From NCBI RefSeq assembly GCF_002161595.1, contig NZ_NFID01000013.1:1-64000 (forward strand): a stretch of DNA of 64,000 nucleotides, given 5' to 3'. This DNA comes from Gemmiger sp. An50 (GTDB lineage: Bacteria > Bacillota > Clostridia > Oscillospirales > Ruminococcaceae). The position numbers and the translations under genes were made by a program. The notes under the pieces were generated by a model, which did no database searches, had not been told where the DNA came from, and saw only the letters and a list, made by a program, of their open reading frames with translations. The stretch's first letter is position 1; every line of letters begins with the position of its first letter. This document shows positions 39,155 through 48,065 of this stretch, piece by piece.

Positions 39155-40226
39155 GGCGGACCCCCGCGCGCTGCAGCGCAAGGCCGATCAGTTCATCCAG
39201 CAGCTGGTCGATGGGCTTGCCCGCCGCTTCCATCAGCTTGGGATACATGCTGATGGAGGTGAAGCCGGGCAGGGTGTTGATCTCGTTGAGCAGGATGGTG
39301 TCGCCGTTTTCCACGAAGAAGTCCACCCGGGCCAGGCCCTCGCAGCCCAGAGCCCGGTAGGCCTTTTCCGCCTGGGCCTTCACCTTGTCCAGCACCTCCT
39401 CGCTCAGGTGAGCGGGGATCACGGTGCGGCTGGTGCCCAGCACGTATTTGTCCTCGTAGGTGTAGAAGGCCTCGCTGGCCAGGATCTCGCCGGGGCGGGT
39501 GGAAACGCAGACCTCGTTGCCGATCACCGCGCACTCCACCTCCTGGCCCTGCACAAAGCGCTCAAAGACCACCTTGCTGTCCTCGGCCAGGGCCACCTGG
39601 ATGGCCTTTTCCAGCTCGGCCTTGTCGGCCGCTTTGCTGATGCCCACGCTGCTGCCCGCGTTGGCGGGCTTCACGAAGATGGGGTAGTGGAGCTTTGCTG
39701 CCAGGCGGGCCTCCAGGGCCTCAAAGTCGGCGCAATCGTAGCGGCTGGCCCAGTCCCAGGCGCAGCGGTCGATGCCCGCCGCGTCCATCAGGGTGTTGGC
39801 CACTGCTTTGTCCATGCAGACGGCGCTTGCCAGCACGCCGCAGCCCACATAGGGGATACCGGCCAGCTCCAGCAGGCCCTGGATGGTGCCGTCCTCACCG
39901 TTCTTGCCGTGCAGAGCGGGGATGACCACATCCATGGGAAGCACCGCCCAGGTGCCGTCATGACGGCAGAGCACCAGGCCGTGGTCCGAGCGGTCCGGGC
40001 TGATCATGCAGGGCACGCAGGAGGGGTCCTGCTCCCAGCTGCCGTCCGCCATTTTCTCAATGGGGCCGGAGTAGTACAGCCAGCGGCCATCCTTGGTGAT
40101 GCCCACGGTGTAAAGATGGTACGAGGAGGGCTTGAGCGCCCGGGCGATGGTACTGGCCGAAACGCGGCTCACCTCGTGTTCGCTGGAAACGCCGCCAAAC
40201 AGCAGCGCGACATTCAGTTTGTTCAT
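39147..40226 (-). CDS. ddl: D-alanine--D-alanine ligase
   Basis: A 359-aa ATP-grasp ligase joining two D-Ala for peptidoglycan. Signature 1 is LHGKNGEDGTIQGLLEL (about residues 99-115), the lid region FVKPANAGSSVGISK follows, and the metal and phosphate site is LNEINTLPGFTSISMYPKL. The N-terminus shows LLFGGVSSEHEVS. ATG 40226 opens the conserved MNKLNVALLFGG; the frame runs 17 codons further without a ribosome site. Forms an operon with murI. Upstream, 40227-40411 holds only a minus-strand -10-like TATTAT (40332-40327) with no clear -35. Confidence 0.94.
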   Translation of the reverse strand: MNKLNVALLFGGVSSEHEVSRVSASTIARALKPSSYHLYTVGITKDGRWLYYSGPIEKMADGSWEQDPSCVPCMISPDRSDHGLVLCRHDGTWAVLPMDVVIPALHGKNGEDGTIQGLLELAGIPYVGCGVLASAVCMDKAVANTLMDAAGIDRCAWDWASRYDCADFEALEARLAAKLHYPIFVKPANAGSSVGISKAADKAELEKAIQVALAEDSKVVFERFVQGQEVECAVIGNEVCVSTRPGEILASEAFYTYEDKYVLGTSRTVIPAHLSEEVLDKVKAQAEKAYRALGCEGLARVDFFVENGDTILLNEINTLPGFTSISMYPKLMEAAGKPIDQLLDELIGLALQRAGVRHG

Positions 40227-40411
40227 AGCTGCAAAGACCTTTCTCTCCAAGGAAATAAACACAAATTGATCCAACATTGACCCAGTCGAAGAGACCGGTC
40301 AAGGGCGGTTGCACATAAGTACTCTAATAATACCATAAAAATGCCTGGCAGGCTATGGGCAAAAGGTAAAAGCCTTGGCGGCAGGCCGCGAAAAAATCTG
40401 TGGGATTGGTC

Positions 40412-40440
40412 TTGACGGCCCCGGCGGGATGTGCTATGAT
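40412..40440 (+). promoter_or_regulatory. Promoter of rpmG-secE-nusG
   Basis: TTGACG (40412-40417), 17-bp spacer, TATGAT (40435-40440). The leader from about 40447 to 40547 holds no further recognisable element. Confidence 0.8.
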
Positions 40441-40547
40441 GATTACACCTCATTTTGCAGGCTTATTTTTTTGTGCCTTTTTTCAGGGTACGGCCTGCAA
40501 GCACGAGGGAGGCTAAACAAACCGTTAAATGGAGGTGCCGAAGACAA

Positions 40548-40697
40548 ATGAGAGTGAAAATCACCCTGGCCTGCACTGAGTGCAAACAGCGCAACTACAA
40601 CACCATGAAGAACAAGAAGAACAGCCCTGACCGGCTCGAGATGAAGAAGTATTGCCGTTTCTGCAAGAAGCATACTGTCCATCGCGAGACCAAGTAA
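40548..40697 (+). CDS. rpmG: 50S ribosomal protein L33 (Zn-binding form)
   Basis: A 49-aa protein, [17 protein letters not shown] to the end, with two CxxC pairs (CTEC and CRFC), the zinc-containing C+ type. GGAGG precedes the ATG by 11 bases. It opens the secE-nusG operon as in many Firmicutes. Confidence 0.95.
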   Translation: MRVKITLACTECKQRNYNTMKNKKNSPDRLEMKKYCRFCKKHTVHRETK

Positions 40698-40714
40698 GAA
40701 AGGCGGGAACATCC

Positions 40715-40966
40715 ATGGCTGAAAATACTGCCAAGAAGCCCGGTTTTTTTGCAAAGGTCAAAAATTGGTTCAAAGGGATCGGGAAGTTCTTCCGCGACAC
40801 CAAGAGCGAACTGAAAAAGGTGGTTTGGCCCTCTAAGAGCCAGATCATCAACAACAGCATCGTGGTGCTGGTGGTAATGATCATTTCCGCCATCGTCATC
40901 CTGCTGCTTGACCTGCTGTTCGGCGAGGTCATGCATCTGGTGCTGCAGGCCGCTGCAAGCTTGTAA
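40715..40966 (+). CDS. secE: Preprotein translocase subunit SecE
   Basis: An 83-aa protein with an amphipathic N-terminal region (KVKNWFKGIGKFFRDTKSEL), the conserved KKVVWPSK hinge, and a single C-terminal membrane helix (about residues 49-75). It clamps SecY in the translocon. Weak AAGGCGGGAA site upstream. Lies between rpmG and nusG, the usual place. Confidence 0.94.
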   Translation: MAENTAKKPGFFAKVKNWFKGIGKFFRDTKSELKKVVWPSKSQIINNSIVVLVVMIISAIVILLLDLLFGEVMHLVLQAAASL

Positions 40967-41002
40967 GCGGCTGCATCCTGAAAAGCGGAAGGGAGTAAAC
41001 GT

Positions 41003-41524
41003 ATGGCAGAACAGGCAATGTGGTATGTTGTGCATACCTATTCCGGTTATGAAAACAAAGTGGCACAGAACCTTGAGACCATCGTGGCCAACCGCCGCCT
41101 GCAGGATCTGATCCATGAAGTGAAGGTTCCCGTTATGATGGAACCCGAAATCAAGGACGGCAAGGAGCGCATGGTCGAGCGCAAAATCTTCCCCGGCTAT
41201 GTGCTGGTGAAGATGGTCATGACCGACGAAAGCTGGTACATCGTACGCAACTGCCGCGGGGTGACTGGTTTCGTGGGCCCCTCGTCCAAGCCGGTGCCCC
41301 TGTCTCAGGCAGAGGTGGACAAGCTGGGCGTGGAGACCGTGGCCGAGCCTACTGTAGACTACGAAGTGGGCGACAATGTGGAGATCAACGCTGGTCCTCT
41401 GGAGGGCTTCGTGGGTCTCGTGGAAGAGATCGACATGGAGCATCGCAAGGTGCGCGTGAAGGTCTCGATGTTCGGGCGCGAAACGCCCGCAGAACTGGAG
41501 CTGGATCAGGTCAAACCCCTGTGA
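41003..41524 (+). CDS. nusG: Transcription termination/antitermination factor NusG
   Basis: A 173-aa factor with the NGN domain (MWYVVHTYSGYENKV at residues 6-20, then FPGYVLVKM and GVTGFVG) and the C-terminal KOW domain (VEINAGPLEGFVGLV). It binds RNA polymerase and links it to the ribosome. GGAAGGGAG precedes the ATG. A 130-base spacer with small hairpins separates it from rplK. Confidence 0.95.
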   Translation: MAEQAMWYVVHTYSGYENKVAQNLETIVANRRLQDLIHEVKVPVMMEPEIKDGKERMVERKIFPGYVLVKMVMTDESWYIVRNCRGVTGFVGPSSKPVPLSQAEVDKLGVETVAEPTVDYEVGDNVEINAGPLEGFVGLVEEIDMEHRKVRVKVSMFGRETPAELELDQVKPL

Positions 41525-41654
41525 CAGCAAAAACCCTTATGGTAAGAGCCGCTATATGCGGTTTTTATAGGGCGCTGGCGGTTGCCGGTGCCCGTGGGAG
41601 GGCCGGATAAGCCCGGCCCGCTAGCTTACCACAAATTTTGGAGGTGCATTTAAA

Positions 41655-42080
41655 ATGGCGCAAAAAGTAACTGGCTATATTAAGCTGCAGATCCCCGCCG
41701 GCAAAGCGACTCCGGCTCCCCCTGTTGGTCCCGCTCTGGGCCAGCACGGCGTGAACATCATGGCGTTCACCAAGGAATTCAACGAGCGTACCCAAAAGGA
41801 TATCGGCTACGTGATCCCCGTTGTGATCACCGTTTACGCTGACCGTTCCTTCAGCTTCATCACCAAAACTCCTCCGGCCCCCGTGCTGATCAAGAAGGCC
41901 TGCGGCATCGAGAGCGGTTCCGGCGTTCCCAACAAGACCAAGGTGGCCACCATCACCAAGGCTCAGCTGGAAGAGATCGCCAAGACCAAGATGCCCGACC
42001 TGAATGCTGCCAACCTGGAAACTGCTGTCAGCATGATCGCCGGCACCTGCCGCAGCATGGGTGTTACCGTAACCGAGTAA
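41655..42080 (+). CDS. rplK: 50S ribosomal protein L11
   Basis: A 141-aa protein of the GTPase-associated centre: [20 protein letters not shown] (residues 10-29) is the N-terminal domain and the C-terminal domain, ending [10 protein letters not shown], binds 23S rRNA. Full length, GGAGG upstream. Forms the usual pair with rplA. Confidence 0.96.
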   Translation: MAQKVTGYIKLQIPAGKATPAPPVGPALGQHGVNIMAFTKEFNERTQKDIGYVIPVVITVYADRSFSFITKTPPAPVLIKKACGIESGSGVPNKTKVATITKAQLEEIAKTKMPDLNAANLETAVSMIAGTCRSMGVTVTE

Positions 42081-42141
42081 TCACCCCGCTGGATTCGTGG
42101 GAGGAACTTAAATCCGATAGACCACACAGGAGGAAAAAGTA

Positions 42142-42837
42142 ATGAAACATGGTAAACACTATGTCGACAGCGCCAAGCTGATCGACCGCTCTAAGCTGTA
42201 TGAGGCCGACGAGGCTCTGGCTCTGTGCTGCCAGACCGCTAAGGCCAAGTTCGACGAGACCGTTGAGCTGCACGTCCGCCTGGGCGTTGACAGCCGCCAC
42301 GCTGACCAGCAGGTTCGCGGCGCTGTTGTGCTGCCTCACGGTACCGGCCGCGACGTTCGCGTTATCGCCATCTGCAAAGGCGATGCCGCTAAGGCCGCTG
42401 AGGAAGCCGGCGCGATGATGGTTGGCGACGCCGACCTGATCGCCAAGATCCAGAACGAAGGCTTCGTTGACTTCGACGTTCTGGTCACCACCCCCGACAT
42501 GATGGGCCAGGTTGGCCGTCTGGGTAAGGTTCTGGGCCCCCGTGGTCTGATGCCCAACCCCAAGGCCGGCACCGTTACTCCCGACATCGGCCGCGCTGTT
42601 ACCGAAGCTAAGGCCGGTAAGATCGAGTACCGTCTGGACAAGCAGAACATCATCCACGTGCCCGTGGGCAAGGCCAGCTTCGGCGCTGAGAAGCTGGGCG
42701 AGAACCTGCGCACCGTGATGGACGCCATCGTGAAGGCGAAGCCCGCCGCTGCGAAGGGCCAGTACATCAAGAGCGCCACCGTGGCTACCACCATGGGCCC
42801 TGGCATCAAGATGAACGGCGCCAAGTTCGGCGGCTAA
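42142..42837 (+). CDS. rplA: 50S ribosomal protein L1
   Basis: A 231-aa L1 stalk protein with the signature region [19 protein letters not shown] (about residues 128-146). In other bacteria L1 also represses the rplKA message. AGGAGG lies 8 bases before the ATG. A terminator and a new promoter follow. Confidence 0.96.
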   Translation: MKHGKHYVDSAKLIDRSKLYEADEALALCCQTAKAKFDETVELHVRLGVDSRHADQQVRGAVVLPHGTGRDVRVIAICKGDAAKAAEEAGAMMVGDADLIAKIQNEGFVDFDVLVTTPDMMGQVGRLGKVLGPRGLMPNPKAGTVTPDIGRAVTEAKAGKIEYRLDKQNIIHVPVGKASFGAEKLGENLRTVMDAIVKAKPAAAKGQYIKSATVATTMGPGIKMNGAKFGG

Positions 42838-42866
42838 TCACAGCCTGCCGGCTGCGAGTAAGCAGT

Positions 42867-42902
42867 CCGCTGCCCCGCGCAAACCGCGGGGCGGCTTTTT
42901 TG
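42867..42902 (+). terminator. Terminator of the rplKA operon
   Basis: GCCCCGCG, loop CAAAC, CGCGGGGC, then GGC and T6. Confidence 0.9.
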
Positions 42903-42923
42903 CGAAAAAATCGCAAAAAGCAC

Positions 42924-42953
42924 TTGACAAACCCGCGCGCTTTGCGGTATACT
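42924..42953 (+). promoter_or_regulatory. Promoter of rplJL
   Basis: TTGACA (42924-42929), 18-bp spacer, TATACT (42948-42953). Confidence 0.88.
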
Positions 42954-42966
42954 ATTCATGCTGTTT

Positions 42967-43098
42967 TTAAGACAGCAGGTGCTCATGTGATATAAGGAGC
43001 ATAAGAGGCTATCCCGCCCGCCTGCCGAGAAGCCGCGTAAATTTGCCTTGTGTATGTTTATGCCCCTTTCTCGGCCAAGCTGGGAAAGGGGCTTTTTG
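42967..43098 (+). promoter_or_regulatory. L10 ribosomal protein leader RNA with attenuator
   Basis: The start AAGACAGCAGGTG, the central CCTGCCGAGAAG with the matching TTTCTCGGC, and the final terminator GCCCCTTTC/GAAAGGGGC plus T5 (43062-43097) are the pattern of the Firmicute L10 leader. Free L10(L12) complex binds it and lowers rplJL expression. Confidence 0.87.
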
Positions 43099-43141
43099 TG
43101 CGAAGTAGAAGTTACGAAGGTTTGAAACGAGGTGAATCGAA

Positions 43142-43654
43142 ATGCCCAGTGCAAAAATTCTGAGCGAGAAGCAGGCTTATGTTGCCGCTCTGAAGGAGAA
43201 GATCGCCGCTTCCGTTGCTGGTGTGGTCGTTGACTACAAAGGCATCAACGTGGCCGATGATACCAAGCTGCGTAAGGAGCTGCGTGAGGCTGGCGTTGAG
43301 TATGCGGTTGTGAAGAACACCATGCTGCGTCTGGCCCTGAAGGATACCGAGCTGGAGGCTATGAGCGAAGTGCTGGAAGGCACCACCGCCATCGCCATCG
43401 CCCACGAGGACCCCATGGCTGCTGCCCGCATCCTGTGCAAGTACGCCGAGGCTTCCAAGGGCGCTTACAGCGTGAAGATCGGTTACATGGAAGGCGCTGT
43501 TATGCCCAAGGAAGAGGTTGAGGCCATCGCTAAGCTGCCCAACCGCGAAGGCATGCTGTCCATGTTCGCCGGCGCTCTCACCAGCACCCTCAGCGGTCTG
43601 GCTGTTGCTATGCAGGCCTACGCCGACAAGTGCGAGGAAGAGCCCGCTGCGTAA
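43142..43654 (+). CDS. rplJ: 50S ribosomal protein L10
   Basis: A 170-aa stalk base protein. The N-terminal globular part contains VVVDYKGINVADDTKLRKEL and VVKNTMLRLAL; the C-terminal helix that carries L7/L12 dimers ends in an acidic EEEPAA tail. Controlled by its own leader RNA. GAGGTGAA precedes the ATG. Confidence 0.95.
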   Translation: MPSAKILSEKQAYVAALKEKIAASVAGVVVDYKGINVADDTKLRKELREAGVEYAVVKNTMLRLALKDTELEAMSEVLEGTTAIAIAHEDPMAAARILCKYAEASKGAYSVKIGYMEGAVMPKEEVEAIAKLPNREGMLSMFAGALTSTLSGLAVAMQAYADKCEEEPAA

Positions 43655-43743
43655 GTTACGCAAATCCCCGTCCGTGCGGTGCGCATAAGCGCTGCCGCTG
43701 AACGAAATTATTTTGAAATTAAGTACATTGGAGGTATATGACA

Positions 43744-44118
43744 ATGGCTTCTGAGAAAATCACCAAAATCATTGACGCTGTTAAAGAGCTGACCGTTCTG
43801 GAGCTGAAGGAACTGATCGACACCTACTGCGAAGAGTTCGGCGTTTCCGCCGTGGCTGCTGCTGCTCCCGCTGCTGCTGGCGCTGCTGCTCCCGCTGCTG
43901 AGGAGAAGACCGAGTTCGACGTTGTGCTGGCTGAGGTTGGCGCCAACAAGATGGCCGTTATCAAGGCTGTTAAGGAAGCTACCGGTCTGGGCCTGAAGGA
44001 GGCCAAGGAGCTGGTTGACAACGCTCCCAAGACCCTGAAGGAAGCTGCTTCCAAGGCTGACGCCGAGGAAATGAAGAAGAAGCTGGAAGAAGCCGGTGCC
44101 AAGATCGAGCTGAAGTAA
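43744..44118 (+). CDS. rplL: 50S ribosomal protein L7/L12
   Basis: A 124-aa protein with the N-terminal dimer domain, an Ala/Pro hinge (about residues 37-53), and the C-terminal factor-binding domain ([20 protein letters not shown], then [16 protein letters not shown]). ATG 43744 is chosen over ATG 43738 because GGAGG then lies 9 bases away instead of 3. The gene is followed by a terminator and glmS; rpoB, the usual next gene, is absent. Confidence 0.95.
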   Translation: MASEKITKIIDAVKELTVLELKELIDTYCEEFGVSAVAAAAPAAAGAAAPAAEEKTEFDVVLAEVGANKMAVIKAVKEATGLGLKEAKELVDNAPKTLKEAASKADAEEMKKKLEEAGAKIELK

Positions 44119-44151
44119 GTTCTGCTTTTTGCCTGATTGAGCATCTGCAAG

Positions 44152-44185
44152 GCCGCCGCCCGTTTGGGCGGCGGCTTTTGTTTTG
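44152..44185 (+). terminator. Terminator of rplJL
   Basis: GCCGCCGCCC, loop GTTT, GGGCGGCGGC, then TTTTGTTTT. Confidence 0.93.
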
Positions 44186-44241
44186 CCCATTTTGCGGGGA
44201 TATTGCCCAAGGGCCGGGTGGGCGCGTCGAAAACTTGTGTA

Positions 44242-44340
44242 TGAAAATATAAATTTTGAGGATGAAATTGAAAACTGAAAACGCATATGCTATACTGATT
44301 CACATGTTTTGCAAAAACGTGCGCAAAATTTATATTTTCA
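44242..44340. repeat. Perfect 17-bp inverted repeat around the glmS promoter
   Basis: TGAAAATATAAATTTTG (44242-44258) and CAAAATTTATATTTTCA (44324-44340) are exact reverse complements, 82 bp centre to centre. They bracket the -35/-10 and the start site. Possible paired operator sites. Confidence 0.7.
44268..44296 (+). promoter_or_regulatory. Promoter of glmS
   Basis: TTGAAA (44268-44273), 17-bp spacer, TATACT (44291-44296). Confidence 0.85.
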
Positions 44341-44359
44341 GCATAGGGAGGCGATCGCC

Positions 44360-46180
44360 ATGTGCGGCATCGTTGGATATTCGGGAACGGCCGGCAGCCT
44401 GAACGTGCTGCTGGAAGGGCTTCATAAACTGGAATACCGGGGCTATGACTCGGCGGGCGTGGCGCTCAGCTATCCGGACGGCATCCGGGTGGCCAAGGCC
44501 CAGGGGCGGCTGAACGCTTTGGAGGAAAAGCTGGCCGGGATGCACCTGCCGGACAGCGGCTGCGGCATCGGACACACCCGCTGGGCCACCCACGGCGCGC
44601 CCAGCGACGTGAACAGCCATCCTCATTCCGCGGCCCGGGTGAGCCTGGTCCACAACGGCATCATCGAAAACTACGCCGAGCTGCGGGAATATCTGGTCCG
44701 CAAAGGGTATGAATTCTGCAGCGAGACCGACAGCGAGGTGCTGGTCAAGCTGATGGACCACAACTACCAGGGCGACCCACTGGACGCTATGCGCCGCACT
44801 CTGGCCCAGGTACGGGGCAGCTACGGCCTGGCCATCCTGTTCCGGGACCGGCCGGGCGTGATCTACGGCGCCCGGAAGGACAGCCCGCTCATCGTGGGCT
44901 GCGGCGAGGGCGAGAATTTTCTGGCCAGCGATATCCCCGCGCTGCTGCGCCATACCCGCACCTACATTGCCCTGGAGGAGGGCGACATGGTGGAGCTGAA
45001 GCCGGACAGCATCCGCCTGTTTGACCGGCTGGGCCAGCCGGTGGAACGGCCCCGCATGGAAGCCCAGTGGGAGATGGAGGCCGCAGAAAAGGGCGGTTAC
45101 CCCCACTTTATGCTCAAGGAGATCCACGAGCAGCAGGCGGCGTTGCAGGCCACCATCGGTCCCCGCATCAAGGACGGCCTGCCCGACCTGAGCGAGTGCG
45201 GCCTGACCGACGAGTATCTGAAAGGTCTGACCGGTGTTCACATCGTGGGCTGCGGCACGGCCATGCACGCAGGCATGGTGGGGCGCACCGCCATTGAAAA
45301 GATGGCCCGTCTGCCCGCTTTCACTCAGATTGCCAGTGAATTCCGCTACAGTGATCCCATTCTGAATCCGGGAGATCTGGTGGTCATCATCAGCCAGAGC
45401 GGCGAGACGCTGGACACCCTGGCCGCGCTGAAATTGGCCAAGGAAAAGGGTGCAAAGACCCTGGCCGTGGTGAATGTGGTGGGCTCCTCCATCGCCCGCG
45501 CGGCGGACTGGACCCTCTACACCCACGCCGGGCCGGAGATCGCGGTGGCCAGCACCAAGGCCTACAGTGTGCAGCTGGCGGTGATGTACCTGCTGGCGCT
45601 GCGGCTGGCCCTGGCCCGGGGCACCCTGGATGAGCACGAGGTGGGCTACCTGACCGCGCAGCTGCAGAAGGCTCCCGCCCTGCAGCAGCCGCTGCTGGAA
45701 AACTGCGATCAGATTCAGTACCTGGCCAGCCAGTTCATGAACAGCAGCGATTTGTTCTTCATGGGCCGAGGCTTCGATTACTCTCTGTCACTGGAGGGCA
45801 GCCTGAAGCTGAAGGAGATCAGCTACGTGCACAGCGAGGCCTATGCCGCGGGCGAGCTGAAGCACGGCACCATCTCGCTGGTCACCGAGGGCACTCCGGT
45901 GATCGCCCTGGCCACCCAGGACGACGTATTTGAAAAGACCCTGAGCAACGTGAAGGAGGTCAAGACCCGGGGCGCGAGGGTGATCCTGCTGTGCAAGGAG
46001 GAGGCGGTGGTGCCCGAGGGCGCGGCGGACTATGTGGTGCGCCTGCCCCGGTTGGAAAGCGTATTCATGCCGCTGTTGATGATCGTGCCGCTGCAGCTGT
46101 TTGCCTACTACATGAGCGTGCTGCGGGGCTGCGACGTGGATAAGCCGCGCAACCTGGCCAAGAGTGTGACCGTGGAATAA
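44360..46180 (+). CDS. glmS: Glutamine--fructose-6-phosphate aminotransferase (isomerizing)
   Basis: A 606-aa enzyme making glucosamine-6-phosphate, the entry to peptidoglycan and amino-sugar synthesis. The N-terminal Ntn glutaminase starts MCGIVGYSG with the nucleophile Cys2, and contains HTRWATHG. Two SIS domains bind fructose-6-P (VGCGTAMHAG, IISQSGETLDTLAALK). It ends with the conserved DKPRNLAKSVTVE. ATG 44360 is fixed by Cys2 and GGGAGG upstream. The 5' UTR of about 60 nt has no glmS-ribozyme core, so control is probably at the promoter. Confidence 0.96.
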   Translation: MCGIVGYSGTAGSLNVLLEGLHKLEYRGYDSAGVALSYPDGIRVAKAQGRLNALEEKLAGMHLPDSGCGIGHTRWATHGAPSDVNSHPHSAARVSLVHNGIIENYAELREYLVRKGYEFCSETDSEVLVKLMDHNYQGDPLDAMRRTLAQVRGSYGLAILFRDRPGVIYGARKDSPLIVGCGEGENFLASDIPALLRHTRTYIALEEGDMVELKPDSIRLFDRLGQPVERPRMEAQWEMEAAEKGGYPHFMLKEIHEQQAALQATIGPRIKDGLPDLSECGLTDEYLKGLTGVHIVGCGTAMHAGMVGRTAIEKMARLPAFTQIASEFRYSDPILNPGDLVVIISQSGETLDTLAALKLAKEKGAKTLAVVNVVGSSIARAADWTLYTHAGPEIAVASTKAYSVQLAVMYLLALRLALARGTLDEHEVGYLTAQLQKAPALQQPLLENCDQIQYLASQFMNSSDLFFMGRGFDYSLSLEGSLKLKEISYVHSEAYAAGELKHGTISLVTEGTPVIALATQDDVFEKTLSNVKEVKTRGARVILLCKEEAVVPEGAADYVVRLPRLESVFMPLLMIVPLQLFAYYMSVLRGCDVDKPRNLAKSVTVE

Positions 46181-46217
46181 GCGGTTCCCGGAAATTTACC
46201 GGAAACGGGCAAAGGGC

Positions 46218-46246
46218 TTGCAAAGGCCGCTGCCGGTGTTTATAAT
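46218..46246 (+). promoter_or_regulatory. Promoter of the GH13 glucosidase gene
   Basis: TTGCAA (46218-46223), 17-bp spacer, TATAAT (46241-46246). Confidence 0.83.
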
Positions 46247-46285
46247 GGGCCTGAAAACGATTCCAGAAAAGGAGTGTGCAGACCT

Positions 46286-47977
46286 ATGGAACGGCAATGG
46301 TGGCACAACAAAGCGGCCTATCAGATCTGGCCGAAAAGCTTTTACGATTCCAACGGCGACGGGGTGGGCGATCTGCCCGGCATCACCGCCAAGCTGGATT
46401 ATCTGAAGGACCTGGGCGTGGATATCATCTGGCTTTCGCCGGTGTATCAGAGCCCGCTGGCGGACCAGGGCTATGATATCTCGGATTATCAGGCCATCGA
46501 CCCCCGTTTCGGCACCATGGAGGACATGGACCGACTGCTGGCAGAGGCCAAACGACGGGACATCCGCCTGGTGATGGACCTGGTGGTGAACCACTGCTCG
46601 GATGAGCACATCTGGTTCAAAAAGGCAGTGGAGGACCCGGAGGGCCCCTACGGGCAGTATTTCTACTTCCGCAAGGGCAAGAACGGCAAGGCGCCCTGCA
46701 ACTGGCGGGGTTACTTCGGGGGCAGCGCCTGGAGCCTGGTGCCCGGCCAGACCGATCTGTATTATTTGCACCTCTTCCACGAAAAGCAGCCGGACCTGAA
46801 CTGGGAGAATCCGGCGCTGCGCCGGGAGATCTACAAGATGATCAACTGGTGGCTGGACAAGGGCGTGGCGGGCTTCCGCATCGACGCCATCGTGAACATC
46901 AAAAAGGACCTGGCCTTCCGGGATTACCCGGTGGACCGGCCGGATGGCCTTTCGGACTGCCGCCAGATGCTTTCGGAACCCGGCGTGGCCGAGGGGCTGG
47001 GAGAATTTTTGGAGGAGATGAAGCGGGAGACCTTTGCCCCCCACAAGGCGTTCACGGTGGGCGAGGTTTTCGATACCGACCCCGCACAGTTGGCGGAATT
47101 TATCGGTCCGGATGGGCACTTTTCCACCATGTTCGACTTCGCGCCTACCTGCCTGGGGAAGGATGCCAAAGGCTGGGGCTGGGCAAAGCAGCCCACCACC
47201 ACCCAGTACCGGGACGCCTGCTTTGCTTCCCAGCGGCAGGCGGAGGGCGTGGGCTTTCTGGCCAACATCATCGAAAACCACGACGAGCCCCGGGGCGTGA
47301 GCCAGTATCTGCCGAAGGAAGCGCAGGACAATGAGCAGGCCAAGACCTGCCTGGCCACGGCCAGCGTGCTGCTGCGGGGCATTCCGTTCCTGTATCAGGG
47401 CCAGGAGCTGGGTATGACCAATACCCGCTTTGAACGCATTGAGGACGTGGACGACGTGAGCACCCACGGCGAGTATGCGGCCTGCCTGGCGCTGGGACTG
47501 ACGGAAGAACAGGCGCTGGCCGCCTGCGCTCAGTACAGTCGGGACAACGCCCGCACCCCGGTGCAGTGGACGGACGGGGAGAACGCCGGATTCACCACCG
47601 GAACCCCCTGGATCGGTGTGAATCCCAACTATACCCGCATCAACGCAAGGGAGCAGCAGGCCCGGCCGGATTCGGTGCTGAACTGGTACAAGAAGCTGCT
47701 GGCCCTGCGCAAAGATCCCCAGTGGGAGGAAGCCCTGGTATGGGGTGATTGCGAGCCGGTGATGGAGGACCAGGAGGGCCTGATGTCCTTCGTCCGCACC
47801 GGCGGCGGCAAAACGCTGCTGGTGGTCTGCAACCTGAGCGAGCTGCCCCGCAGCCTGGCGCTGCCGGGAACCATCCGGCAGGTGCTGCTCAACAACCAGG
47901 AGGGCGGCCCGCAGCCGGGCTTCGACCGGTATGCCGCCCAGCCCTGGCAGGCCGTGGTGCTGGAGCTGGAGCAATAA
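46286..47977 (+). CDS. GH13 alpha-glucosidase / oligo-1,6-glucosidase
   Basis: A 563-aa cytoplasmic glucosidase of the GH13_31-like group. It begins with the group-typical WWHNKAAYQIWPKSFYDSNG; conserved region I is DLVVNHCSDEH. The nucleophile is D200 (GFRIDAI), the acid/base E260 (VGEVFD), and the third carboxylate D333 (ENHDEP). The residue after the nucleophile is Ala, where oligo-1,6-glucosidases usually have Val, so the preference between alpha-1,4 and alpha-1,6 bonds is open. No signal peptide, so it splits imported oligosaccharides. AAAAGGAG precedes the ATG. Confidence 0.9.
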   Translation: MERQWWHNKAAYQIWPKSFYDSNGDGVGDLPGITAKLDYLKDLGVDIIWLSPVYQSPLADQGYDISDYQAIDPRFGTMEDMDRLLAEAKRRDIRLVMDLVVNHCSDEHIWFKKAVEDPEGPYGQYFYFRKGKNGKAPCNWRGYFGGSAWSLVPGQTDLYYLHLFHEKQPDLNWENPALRREIYKMINWWLDKGVAGFRIDAIVNIKKDLAFRDYPVDRPDGLSDCRQMLSEPGVAEGLGEFLEEMKRETFAPHKAFTVGEVFDTDPAQLAEFIGPDGHFSTMFDFAPTCLGKDAKGWGWAKQPTTTQYRDACFASQRQAEGVGFLANIIENHDEPRGVSQYLPKEAQDNEQAKTCLATASVLLRGIPFLYQGQELGMTNTRFERIEDVDDVSTHGEYAACLALGLTEEQALAACAQYSRDNARTPVQWTDGENAGFTTGTPWIGVNPNYTRINAREQQARPDSVLNWYKKLLALRKDPQWEEALVWGDCEPVMEDQEGLMSFVRTGGGKTLLVVCNLSELPRSLALPGTIRQVLLNNQEGGPQPGFDRYAAQPWQAVVLELEQ

Positions 47978-48002
47978 GAAAAAGTCAAACGGATTTTCAA
48001 CA

Positions 48003-48048
48003 ACAAAAGCCCTCCGCCGTGGAAAACTCCGCGGCGGAGGGCTTTTGT
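48003..48048. terminator. Bidirectional terminator
   Basis: ACAAAAGCCCTCCGCCG pairs with CGGCGGAGGGCTTTTGT, with T-rich arms on both strands; it serves the convergent GH13 and membrane-protein genes. Confidence 0.92.
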
Positions 48049-48065
48049 GTGTTTGGCTAAGCGGC

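Noticed and set aside
41533-41575. Terminator between nusG and rplK
   Set aside because: The stem CCGC/GCGG is only 4 bp before T5; outer pairing CCCTTAT/ATAGGG is imperfect. Too weak to call; the genes may be co-transcribed.
44297-44360. glmS ribozyme ahead of glmS
   Set aside because: The 5' UTR is about 60 bases, too short for the ribozyme, and its core motifs are absent.
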